From: Myxococcus eversor
GTDB lineage: Bacteria > Myxococcota > Myxococcia > Myxococcales > Myxococcaceae
Assembly: GCF_010894455.1 (NCBI RefSeq)
Contig: NZ_JAAIXY010000006.1
Coordinates: 310,001-374,000 of the forward strand
Direction of reading: 5' to 3'
Length of the DNA stretch: 64,000 bases
Part shown: in pieces, positions 8,349-15,916 of the stretch
Numbering within the stretch: the first letter of the stretch is position 1
Layout: every line of letters begins with the position of its first letter
Program-made: the position numbers and the translations under genes
The notes under the pieces: model-generated
What the model saw: only the letters and a program-made list of their open reading frames with translations
Databases searched by the model: none
Told to the model about the DNA's origin: nothing

Positions 8349-9191
8349 ATGGGACGGCACGCGGACAGAGTTCGTGGTGACGCCTTCCCTCGGGCTCCCA
8401 CCCAGGAGGAGTGGGACGCGATGGGGCCCGAGGAGAGGGCGCAGGTGGTGGAGACACTGCCGGCGGAGGTGACGTACCGGGAGATGTCTCCGCCCGAGGG
8501 GGACTTGCATCAGGACGCGAAGCACCGCGTGTTGGATGTGCTCAGGCATCACTTCCGAAATCGGCGGCGCACGGCGTACGTCGGCTCGGAGCTGCCCGTG
8601 TATTACCCCGGGGAGCGCCGCTTCGCGCCGGACCTGCTGGTGGTGTTCGACGTCGAGCCACACTCTCGCGAGAAGTGGCTGGTGAGCCATGAGGGCAAGG
8701 GCCTGGACTGGGTGATGGAGGTCCACTCGGGCGGCAACCGGAAGAAGGACGCCGTGGTCAACGTGGAGCGGAACGCGCGGCTCGGCATCCGCGAGTACTT
8801 CATCTACGACGCGGGCCGGGAGCGGCTGGAGGGGTTCCGGCTGAAATCCGCCAAGGCCAGGACTTACGTTCCCCTCAAGCCGAAGCAGGGACGGTTCACC
8901 TCGAAGGTGCTGGGGCTCGAGTTCGAGGTCCGTGGCGACAAGATGTTCGTGTGGACCGGCGAGACGCTGTTGCTCGAGTCCACGGAGATGATTGACCAGC
9001 TCAAGGCCCGGATGGAGAAGGCCCGCCTGCGCAGGCAAGCGGAGGCCCGTCGACGTCGTCAGGCAGAGGCCCGGCTGCGGAGCAAGCTGGAACTGGCCCT
9101 CAAGGAAGCAGACCAGCTTCGCAAGGACGCCGAACAACAAATGGCGAAGATGAAAGCCGAGCTCCGCAAGCTGCGTCCCCGGAAGCACTGA
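8349..9191 (+). CDS. Uma2-family PD-(D/E)XK nuclease-like protein with coiled-coil tail
   Basis: A 280-residue protein of the Uma2/DUF820 family, restriction-enzyme-like folds of unknown biological role that occur in many copies in cyanobacteria and myxobacteria. The core shows FAPDLLVVFDV (the catalytic PD), then VMEVHSGGNRKKD (the E-x-x-S element) and a GIREYFIYD strand. Residues from about 215 form a long charged coiled coil with repeated RRQAEAR heptads, an addition common in myxobacterial members. The gene stands alone, converging on the HAMP gene 21 bp away. Confidence 0.85.
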   Translation: MGRHADRVRGDAFPRAPTQEEWDAMGPEERAQVVETLPAEVTYREMSPPEGDLHQDAKHRVLDVLRHHFRNRRRTAYVGSELPVYYPGERRFAPDLLVVFDVEPHSREKWLVSHEGKGLDWVMEVHSGGNRKKDAVVNVERNARLGIREYFIYDAGRERLEGFRLKSAKARTYVPLKPKQGRFTSKVLGLEFEVRGDKMFVWTGETLLLESTEMIDQLKARMEKARLRRQAEARRRRQAEARLRSKLELALKEADQLRKDAEQQMAKMKAELRKLRPRKH

Positions 9192-9212
9192 CCGGGGACG
9201 GCGTCGCGAGAC

Positions 9213-9953
9213 TCAGGCCTCCAGGCGCGCGCGGAAGCGGGACTCCAGCGCGCGCAGTTCGTCGAGCGACTCTCCCGGCACGCCGGAGCGCTCCGCCGTC
9301 TCCAGCGCCTTCGCCAGCACCCGAGCATCCTCTTCGCTCTGGTCCCGCAGCTTCTGCATCATGCTCCTCGTCGCGTCGAACAAGTCCCGCAGCTCGTCGC
9401 CGTCACGCAGGCCGTATTGCGGCGGGCGCAGCTTGCCGTCGAGCACATCGCCCACCATGCGCCGGATGCGAAGCAGCGGCCCGGCCAACCGATGCGTCAC
9501 GACGATGGTGGCCAGCGCCACCACGGCGATGAACCCCACCAGGAAGGCGCCCAGCACCCACCACGTCGCGCGCTGACGCCACTCCAGCTCCGCCCTCTGG
9601 GCGACGATGGCGGCCCGCTCCGCCTCGTAGGCCGCGTCGATGCCCTGCGCCTTCTCCCGGAAGGTGGCCTCGAAGGTCGGGTCGTCCATCCGCGCCAGCA
9701 GCTCGTTGGACAGGGTGGCGCCGGACAGCTCGCGGCTGACCTCGGCGGCCTTGGAGCGGGCCTCCACCGCCGTGGCCGTCTCCCGCATCAGGGCCCAGGC
9801 GGAGCGCACCAGGAACACGCCCAGCAGGGCCGACAACACCACCGTCACTCCGACCATGTACGCGGTCAGCTTGAGCTGGAAGCTCGTATCCAGGAGGAAG
9901 TTACGCCAGCGCCGCTTCGGGGCCGCCGCATGCGCCGTCGTGCTCGTCGTCAT
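9213..9953 (-). CDS. HAMP-domain inner-membrane protein
   Basis: A 246-residue membrane sensor-like protein. One transmembrane helix lies near residues 28-50 and a second near 127-150, enclosing a helical periplasmic segment rich in Glu and Ala. A HAMP linker follows (HRLAGPLLRIRRMVGDVLDG, then a GDELRDL turn), then about 50 residues of coiled coil. There is no kinase, cyclase or methyl-accepting output domain, so it must signal through a partner or act as a scaffold. Its ATG overlaps the stop of the upstream HEAT-repeat gene by 4 bp (ATGA), so the two are probably co-translated. Confidence 0.82.
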   Translation of the reverse strand: MTTSTTAHAAAPKRRWRNFLLDTSFQLKLTAYMVGVTVVLSALLGVFLVRSAWALMRETATAVEARSKAAEVSRELSGATLSNELLARMDDPTFEATFREKAQGIDAAYEAERAAIVAQRAELEWRQRATWWVLGAFLVGFIAVVALATIVVTHRLAGPLLRIRRMVGDVLDGKLRPPQYGLRDGDELRDLFDATRSMMQKLRDQSEEDARVLAKALETAERSGVPGESLDELRALESRFRARLEA

Positions 9954-10699
9954 GTCTCGTTGCTCCACTCGAAGGTTTCCGCTGCTTCCTCCACCGCGCG
10001 CGGCACCAGCGCCTTGAGGAGGTCCGCGGGCTGCGCGCCCCCGGCCTTCACATCCACCTGCCCAAGCAAGGACAAGTCCGGGTAGCTCAGGCAGACGATG
10101 GCCACCCGCAACCCGCCCCCCTCCATCGCATGGACCTCCGGGGTGATGCGATAGCCATGAACGCCCAGCTTCTTCAGCGCGCCCTTCGCCGCCGCCTTGG
10201 ACTCCTTGGCCGGCGCCAGGAGCGCCCCCCGGCGAATCAGCCGCGAGCGCAGCCGCGCCTCGGTGGCCTTCACCAGCTCCGCCGGCAGCGAGCGCGTCAG
10301 GTCCTTCATCCCCTCCAGCGAGACGTAGAAGCGCGGAGGTCGCGCCTGGTACTCCTTCAGCGCGCTCACCGCCTCGCGCACGGCCGCCTGCACCGCCGCG
10401 TCCGCCTCCGTCTTGTGGGCCTCCAGGCAAGGGAGCGCCGAGGACTCCTGCAGCTTCGCCAGGGACTTGGCGACCGCCGCGCGCACCAGCTCGCTCGGGT
10501 CCTTCAGGGCGCCGCACAGCGGTGTCACGGCCTCCGGATCCTCGGTGGCCCCCAGCACCAGGGCCGCCTGGGAGCGGGAGCGCGGATCCTTGCCCTGCGT
10601 GAGCTGGCGCCCGAGGAACGCAAGCCGGGTGTCCCCCTGAGCAAGGGCCACGTGGGGCGCGACAAGCAACATGAGGAGGGGGAGGGCAGGCAGCCGCAT
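9950..10699 (-). CDS. Exported HEAT-repeat protein
   Basis: A 249-residue secreted or periplasmic protein. Residues 1-20 form a signal peptide ending in ALA-Q. Residues 30-120 hold HEAT-like repeats (RSQAALVLGATEDPEAVTPL, then an LVRAAVAKSLAKL unit). The C-terminal half is alpha/beta with no family I can name. It precedes and overlaps the HAMP gene, suggesting that the exported HEAT protein and the membrane HAMP protein work together. The ATG at 10699 is chosen because the signal peptide begins there; the frame is open upstream without coding character. Confidence 0.78.
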   Translation of the reverse strand: MRLPALPLLMLLVAPHVALAQGDTRLAFLGRQLTQGKDPRSRSQAALVLGATEDPEAVTPLCGALKDPSELVRAAVAKSLAKLQESSALPCLEAHKTEADAAVQAAVREAVSALKEYQARPPRFYVSLEGMKDLTRSLPAELVKATEARLRSRLIRRGALLAPAKESKAAAKGALKKLGVHGYRITPEVHAMEGGGLRVAIVCLSYPDLSLLGQVDVKAGGAQPADLLKALVPRAVEEAAETFEWSNET

Positions 10700-10857
10700 G
10701 GCAGGGACGACGGAGAGTGTAGCGCCGTCTGCCCGCTGACGAACAGTTGCAGGATGCCTGGTCCACGCGCACCCACCTCCCCTGCTTGCGTAGGCGGGGT
10801 GGATCCGACATGGGGCCATCCTGGGGTAACGTGCGCACGTCCAGGAGGGCATGCCCG

Positions 10858-11661
10858 GTGTCATTCGCTTCCCGGTTGGAAGGTCTGCTGCAGCAAGTGG
10901 GGTTGAGCGGCGTGGTGGAAGAGGTGCGTTCGCGCCTGGGCTATGCGCGCCCGCAGGCCCCTTCCCACAACGGTGCCACCCATCCCGCACCCCGTCAGGT
11001 GGAGCGGCGGGACGCGCCGTCTCCCGCTCCCGTGGCCGTCGCGCCTCCCAGCGCGCCAGAGCCCACGCGCGTGGAGCGTACACCGCGCCCTCGCCCCATC
11101 GCCGAGGCGGAGAGCTTCCCCGCCGCCGAAGCCGTCGCCGCCGACCCACCCACTCCACGGGCCTCGAAGGCGGCGAAGAAGACCCGGGGCGTGAAGACCG
11201 CGAAGCCCGCCACCAAGGCCGCCAGCGCCAGGTCGGGCAAGAGTCCGGCGGCCCGGAGCAAGGCCCGAGCGAAGAAGAAGGGCGAGGCCGCCCCCGCGCC
11301 CCAGGCCGCGTCCTCCGCGGACACGGGCCAGGCCGTGAACCAGTTGATGGAAGCGCTCAAGGCCCACCCTCGCTACGAGGAGCTGCGCTCCGCGGGCAAG
11401 CTGAAGGATCAGCTGGTGCGCTCACTGATTCCGCTCTACCTGGCCCGCGCGGTGGCGCTGGACATGGAAGTGACGTCCGGAACGACGTCCCGCTTCTGGG
11501 GCGAGCTGGGCGTCACCTACGCCGCACCCAACGCCGCGAAGGCCCTGCGCCTGCACGCTGGCTACGCGCAGGACACCAAGAAGGGAAAGGCCATCACGCC
11601 CAAGGGCGTGCAGTACGTCGAGGAGGCCCTGAAGCGCCTGCGCGAGGAAGCCGCCTCCTGA
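10858..11661 (+). CDS. Histone H1-like basic protein with conserved C-terminal domain
   Basis: A 267-residue protein. After a short N-terminal helix (RLEGLLQQVGLSGVVEEVRS), residues about 50-160 are Pro/Ala/Lys-rich, with KAAKK, KTAKPATKAA and SKARAKKK stretches that resemble the tail of eukaryotic histone H1 and the basic regions of myxobacterial regulators such as CarD. The last 95 residues are a compact helical domain of unknown family. The GTG at 10858 is chosen because an AGGAGG ribosome-binding site lies nine bases upstream; ATG codons at 10810 and 10851 are upstream of or too close to it, or out of frame. DNA or polyanion binding is likely but not proved. Confidence 0.72.
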   Translation: MSFASRLEGLLQQVGLSGVVEEVRSRLGYARPQAPSHNGATHPAPRQVERRDAPSPAPVAVAPPSAPEPTRVERTPRPRPIAEAESFPAAEAVAADPPTPRASKAAKKTRGVKTAKPATKAASARSGKSPAARSKARAKKKGEAAPAPQAASSADTGQAVNQLMEALKAHPRYEELRSAGKLKDQLVRSLIPLYLARAVALDMEVTSGTTSRFWGELGVTYAAPNAAKALRLHAGYAQDTKKGKAITPKGVQYVEEALKRLREEAAS

Positions 11662-11675
11662 AACACCCTCCGTGA

Positions 11676-11704
11676 GCCACCGAGGCGACTGTCCGCTCGG
11701 TGGC
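11676..11704 (+). terminator. Stem-loop after H1-like gene
   Basis: A perfect 9-bp stem, GCCACCGAG paired with CTCGGTGGC, encloses an 11-nt loop and starts 14 bases after the stop codon. No U tract follows. The position argues for transcription termination or 3'-end protection. The rest of 11705-11950 shows nothing I can support. Confidence 0.4.
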
Positions 11705-11950
11705 ACTCCAGGGCCGTCATGGGCCAGCAGGGGTTCGCTGGCGGACGCTCTTCCGGACCGTGTGGCCGAGTGGCTGGCCCGGGCCAGGAGGCCCCCTAGA
11801 TTGGCGCGGAGCAATGGCCACGACGCGCCCTTCACCCTGGACGGCTTGCCTCCATCTCCCCGCCTCCCTCACGGGAATGGCGAGCGAGGGCGTGGACCGC
11901 CGCAAGGTCGGAGGGCCTTCGGGCCGCTGGAGGGTGGCGCGGGGTGGGGC

Positions 11951-12391
11951 ATGGGTCCAGACGCGCTGACCTTCTACCGGGCCGCGAGGCGGCTGAAGCG
12001 CCTGGGCGTGCCCATGCTTCCGGGCATGGTGGCCGCCGTGGGTGACCGGCTCCTGCACTGCCACGTCGACATCGACGCGAGGCTGCACTCCTCCGTGGGC
12101 CTGGGCTACGGCGGCGTGGGCGTGGTGGTGGCGCCGGGCGTGGAGGTGGGCGAAGGCAGCTTCCTGTCCCAGAACGTCAGCGTGGAGCCCCGGTTCGGCG
12201 AGTCGGGAGTCCCCCGCATCGGCCGAAACGTCTATGTGGGCGTGGGCGCGCAGATCATCGGTCCGGTGACGGTGGGAGACGGCGCGGTGATTGGCGCGGG
12301 CGCCCTGGTCATCTCGGATGTGCCCCCCATGGCCGTGGTGGCGGGAGCCCCGGCCCGGGTGGTGAAGCAGAAGGCCGCGAACGAACACTGA
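11951..12391 (+). CDS. Serine acetyltransferase-like hexapeptide protein
   Basis: A 146-residue left-handed beta-helix acyltransferase of the CysE/LacA/NodL superfamily. After a short helix (LTFYRAARRL) come hexapeptide-type turns: IDARLHSSVGLGYGG, VVVAPGVEVGEG, IGRNVYVGVGAQIIG, VTVGDGAVIGAGALV, and the family ending VAGAPARVV. It lacks the long N-terminal helical domain of canonical CysE, so it more likely resembles the short serine acetyltransferase-like enzymes found in polysaccharide pathways. The donor is expected to be acetyl-CoA; the acceptor is unknown. ATG at 11951; upstream in-frame sequence is non-coding in character. Confidence 0.78.
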   Translation: MGPDALTFYRAARRLKRLGVPMLPGMVAAVGDRLLHCHVDIDARLHSSVGLGYGGVGVVVAPGVEVGEGSFLSQNVSVEPRFGESGVPRIGRNVYVGVGAQIIGPVTVGDGAVIGAGALVISDVPPMAVVAGAPARVVKQKAANEH

Positions 12392-12557
12392 GGGGCGGAC
12401 CCCACGCAAGGCGCGGGTGGCGTGTTCGCCGCCCCCCACCCCTCCTGCCGTCCAGGCGGACGCGGGCTGTCGGAGTCCCACCTCCCGGGCCGTCCGCCCC
12501 CTCATGCAACCTCCAAGAACTCCTGCGCGGCCTCCTCTTGTGGCATATACCCACACC

Positions 12558-15254
12558 ATGCCTTCCGCCCTGACCGCCTCCGAGATTCGAGAGGCGTTCC
12601 TCAAGTTCTTCGAGGAGCGTGGACACCGCCGCGTCCCCTCCTCCTCACTGGTGCCGGCGAACGACCCGACCCTGCTGTTCACCAACGCGGGCATGGTCCA
12701 GTTCAAGGATGTCTTCACCGGCCGCGAGCGGCGCGACTACCAGCGTGCCACCACGTCGCAGAAGTGCGTGCGCGCCGGTGGCAAGCACAACGACCTCGAC
12801 AACGTGGGCTACACGGCCCGGCACCACACGTTCTTCGAGATGCTCGGCAACTTCTCCTTCGGCGACTACTTCAAGGCGGACGCGATTGCGTACGGCTGGG
12901 AGTTCGTGACGAAGACGCTCGGACTCGACAAGGCGCGGCTGTCCATCACCGTGTTCAACGGCGAGGACGGCATCCCCTGGGATGAAGAGGCGTTCGAGCT
13001 GTGGGCGAAGCAGGGCGTGTCTCGCGACCGCATCTTCAAGCTCGGCAAGAAGGACAACTTCTGGTCCATGGGCGAGACGGGCCCGTGCGGTCCCTGCTCC
13101 GAAATCCACTATCACCAGGGTGACGACATCCCCTGTGTCGAGGAAGCGGCGGGCAAGAAGTGTCAGGGCGTCGCGTGCGACTGCGACCGGTGGCTCGAAA
13201 TCTGGAACCTCGTGTTCATGCAGTTCGAGCGCAAGGAGAAGGACGCGCCGCTGATTCCGCTGCCCAAGCCGTCCATCGACACGGGCGCGGGCCTGGAGCG
13301 CATCGCCTCCGTCGTGCAGGGCAAGCGCTCCAACTACGACACGGACCTGTTCCAGAACATCATCGCGAAGGTCGTCGAGGTCTCCGGCAAGCCGTACTCG
13401 CAGGAGACGGGCGCCTCCCACCGCGTCATCGCGGACCACGGTCGCGCGGCGGCGTTCCTCATCGCGGACGGTGTGCAGCCCTCCAACGAGGGCCGGGGCT
13501 ACGTCCTGCGCCGCATCATGCGCCGAGCGATTCGCCACGGCACGCTGCTGGGGCTGGACCAGCTCTTCTTCTTCAAGGTCGTCGACCGCGTCATCGAGGT
13601 GATGGGTGACGCGTACCCCGAGCTGCGCGAGAGCCGGCCCTTCCTGCTCAAGGTCTCCGAGCACGAGGAGGAGAGCTTCCGGCGCACGCTCAGCCGCGGC
13701 ATGAAGATGATTGACGAGAGCGTCACCCGGATGAAGAAGGCGGGCGAGACGCTGATGTCCGGCGCGGACGTCTTCCTGCTCCACGGCACCTACGGCTTCC
13801 CGTGGGATTTGACGCAGATCATCTTGCGTGAGCACGGGCTGGACGCGGACATCCCCGGCTTCGACGCGGAGCTGGTGAAGGAAGCCGAGCGCGGCAAGGG
13901 CGGCGAGCTCAACAAGGACAAGGCCGTCGGCGACGTCTACCTGAAGCTCGTGGAGAAGCTCGGGACCACCGAGTTCCTCGGCTACGAGGGTGAAGGCCAC
14001 GAGGGCGAGGGCAGCATCCGCGCGATGATTCGCGACGGCGTGGAGGTGGTGCAGGCCTCGCAGGGTGACAAGGTGGAACTGGTGCTGGACCGGACGCCCT
14101 TCTACGGCGAGTCCGGCGGTCAGCTCGGCGACAGCGGCAACATCGTCGGCCACGGCGGCAAGGCGGTGGCACAGGTGAAGGACGCTCAGCGTCCGGTGCC
14201 GGGCCTCATCGTCCACTCCGTGGAAGTCACCGAGGGGACGTTCAAGGTCGGCGACATGGTGCAGACCGCGGTGGACGTGGAGCGCCGCAAGGCCATCCGC
14301 GCGAACCACTCCGCGACGCACCTGCTGCACAAGGCGCTCAAGCTGGTGCTGGGCGAGCACGTGAAGCAGGCGGGCTCCGTCGTGGCGCCGGACTTCCTGC
14401 GCTTCGACTTCTCGCACTTCGGGCCCGTCACGTCCGAGCAGGCGGAGAAGGTCGAGGACCTGGTCAACGGCTGGATTCGCGACAACGCCGCGGCCGAGAC
14501 GCGCGTCATGGCGCTCGAGGACGCGAAGAAGTCCGGCGCGGTGGCCATGTTCGGCGAGAAGTACGGCGAGACGGTTCGCGTCGTCACCGTGCATCCGGAG
14601 TCCACCGAGCTGTGCGGCGGCACGCACGTGCGGCGCAGCGGCGACATCGGTCTGTTCAAGCTCTCCAGCGAGAGCGGCGTGGCGTCCGGCGTGCGCCGCA
14701 TCATCGCGCTCACGGGCGTGGGCGCGCTCCAGCACGTGCGAGAGCAGGAGCACGAGCTGCGCAAGGCCGCCGAGCTCTTGAAGACGTCTCCCAAGGACGT
14801 GGTCAAGCGCGTGGAGGCGGCGCAGAAGCGCGTGAAGGAGCTGGAGCGCAAGGTCGAGGAAGTGGCCGTGAAGGCGAACACGGCGGGCAGCAAGGACCTG
14901 CTGGAGCAGGCGCGCGACGTCAACGGGATGAAGGTGCTCGCCACTCGGGTGGACCCGGCGGACGACAAGGTGTTCCGCGGCATGGCGGACCAGCTCCGCG
15001 ACCGCATGCGCTCTGGCGTCATCGCCATCGGCGGCGAGAAGGACGGCCGCGCCATCATCCTCGTCGCGTTGACGAAGGACGTGGTGGCCAAGGGCCTCAG
15101 CGCGGGTGACCTGGTGCGCGAGATGGCCAAGGAAGTCGGCGGCAAGGGCGGCGGCAAGGCCGACATGGCGCAGGCCGGCGGTCCCGACGCGTCGAAGCTG
15201 CCCATCGCGCTGGAGAAGCTGTACGAGCTGGTGAAGGGAGCGGGCAACGCGTGA
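12558..15254 (+). CDS. alaS: Alanyl-tRNA synthetase
   Basis: An 898-residue class II synthetase that charges tRNA-Ala. The N-terminal catalytic core begins EIREAFLKFFEERGH and continues with the motif 2 region (RHHTFFEMLGNFSFGDYFK). The editing domain retains the zinc/hydrolytic ligands in HSATHLLHK and CGGTHV, so mischarged Ser/Gly can be cleared. The C-terminal coiled coil and DHHA1-type domain (IALVA..., GGGKADMAQAGG) are complete. The ATG at 12558 has no clear ribosome-binding site and sits just after a TATACC-like hexamer, so the message may have a very short leader. It overlaps the downstream lipoprotein gene by 4 bp. Confidence 0.97.
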   Translation: MPSALTASEIREAFLKFFEERGHRRVPSSSLVPANDPTLLFTNAGMVQFKDVFTGRERRDYQRATTSQKCVRAGGKHNDLDNVGYTARHHTFFEMLGNFSFGDYFKADAIAYGWEFVTKTLGLDKARLSITVFNGEDGIPWDEEAFELWAKQGVSRDRIFKLGKKDNFWSMGETGPCGPCSEIHYHQGDDIPCVEEAAGKKCQGVACDCDRWLEIWNLVFMQFERKEKDAPLIPLPKPSIDTGAGLERIASVVQGKRSNYDTDLFQNIIAKVVEVSGKPYSQETGASHRVIADHGRAAAFLIADGVQPSNEGRGYVLRRIMRRAIRHGTLLGLDQLFFFKVVDRVIEVMGDAYPELRESRPFLLKVSEHEEESFRRTLSRGMKMIDESVTRMKKAGETLMSGADVFLLHGTYGFPWDLTQIILREHGLDADIPGFDAELVKEAERGKGGELNKDKAVGDVYLKLVEKLGTTEFLGYEGEGHEGEGSIRAMIRDGVEVVQASQGDKVELVLDRTPFYGESGGQLGDSGNIVGHGGKAVAQVKDAQRPVPGLIVHSVEVTEGTFKVGDMVQTAVDVERRKAIRANHSATHLLHKALKLVLGEHVKQAGSVVAPDFLRFDFSHFGPVTSEQAEKVEDLVNGWIRDNAAAETRVMALEDAKKSGAVAMFGEKYGETVRVVTVHPESTELCGGTHVRRSGDIGLFKLSSESGVASGVRRIIALTGVGALQHVREQEHELRKAAELLKTSPKDVVKRVEAAQKRVKELERKVEEVAVKANTAGSKDLLEQARDVNGMKVLATRVDPADDKVFRGMADQLRDRMRSGVIAIGGEKDGRAIILVALTKDVVAKGLSAGDLVREMAKEVGGKGGGKADMAQAGGPDASKLPIALEKLYELVKGAGNA

Positions 15255-15916
15255 GCGCTCGCTCTCCCCTCGCCCTGGCGCCGGTGGCGTGCCTCCTGGC
15301 TGCGGCCCTCTTCATCGGGGGCTGCACGAAGGATGAGCCCTCGTCCGAGTCCCTGGGCACGGCGGATGAGCGCACGCTCCAGAAGCTGCGGCAGGAAGTG
15401 GACCGGGTGAACCAGGGAGGCCGCCCGGCCCAGGGCCCCGAGGCCACCCGGGGCGCGCCGAACTCGCAGCTCGCGGGACTCGCCGCGGGACTGGAAGATG
15501 CCGCGCCCCGGCAGTTGGGCGTGCCCGAGGGCAACAACACGGTGCACGTGGACACGGTGGCGGTGAAGCTGACCGGGCTGGAGTCCTCCCACTCCGCGAA
15601 GGGCTCTGGGAAGCTGAGCGTGACGACGGAGGAGCTGTTCCTCCGGGTGCAGCTCGTCACCCAGAACGTGGGCCCGCAGCCCGTGACGCTGGACCTGGAG
15701 TCGGCCACGGTGGTGGACGCGAAGGGCGCGTCGTTCGTGCTGGCGAGGGACGCGCAGGTGCTCGCGGGTACTCGTCCCCTGCGCCGGACGTGGGCCCCTG
15801 AAGAGCGCGCCGACGTCGTCCTCCTGTTCGAGCTCCCCCCGCCGGCCCTGCGGGAAGGTGCCCTGCACCTGGTCATGCAAGGGACGGGGGGAGAGGTGCG
15901 GATCCCCCTGCGATGA
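15251..15916 (+). CDS. Lipoprotein coupled to alaS
   Basis: A 221-residue predicted lipoprotein. The leader is hydrophobic and ends at Cys25 in LFIGGC. After a disordered stretch, the mature part (about 85-220) forms a beta-rich domain similar in pattern to DUF4352-type Ig-like lipoproteins: NTVHVDTVAVKLTGLE, LRVQLVTQNVGPQPVTLDLE, then FVLARDAQVL and a C-terminal strand. The GTG start overlaps the alaS stop (GTGA), and its own stop overlaps the next start (ATGA), so it is the middle gene of a translationally coupled trio. Function is unknown. Confidence 0.8.
   Translation: MSARSPLALAPVACLLAAALFIGGCTKDEPSSESLGTADERTLQKLRQEVDRVNQGGRPAQGPEATRGAPNSQLAGLAAGLEDAAPRQLGVPEGNNTVHVDTVAVKLTGLESSHSAKGSGKLSVTTEELFLRVQLVTQNVGPQPVTLDLESATVVDAKGASFVLARDAQVLAGTRPLRRTWAPEERADVVLLFELPPPALREGALHLVMQGTGGEVRIPLR

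Noticed and set aside
11756-11800. tRNA-Ser-like D-arm (GTGGCCGAGTGGCTGG)
   Set aside because: No T-arm GGTTCGAATCC, no acceptor stem match within 100 bases and no anticodon loop.
11672-11950. N-terminal extension of the hexapeptide acetyltransferase
   Set aside because: The upstream in-frame stretch is Arg/Gly/Pro-rich without structure; the ATG at 11951 fits the family.
12645-14753. 702-codon minus-strand frame opposite alaS
   Set aside because: Shadow of alaS codon bias; no domain.
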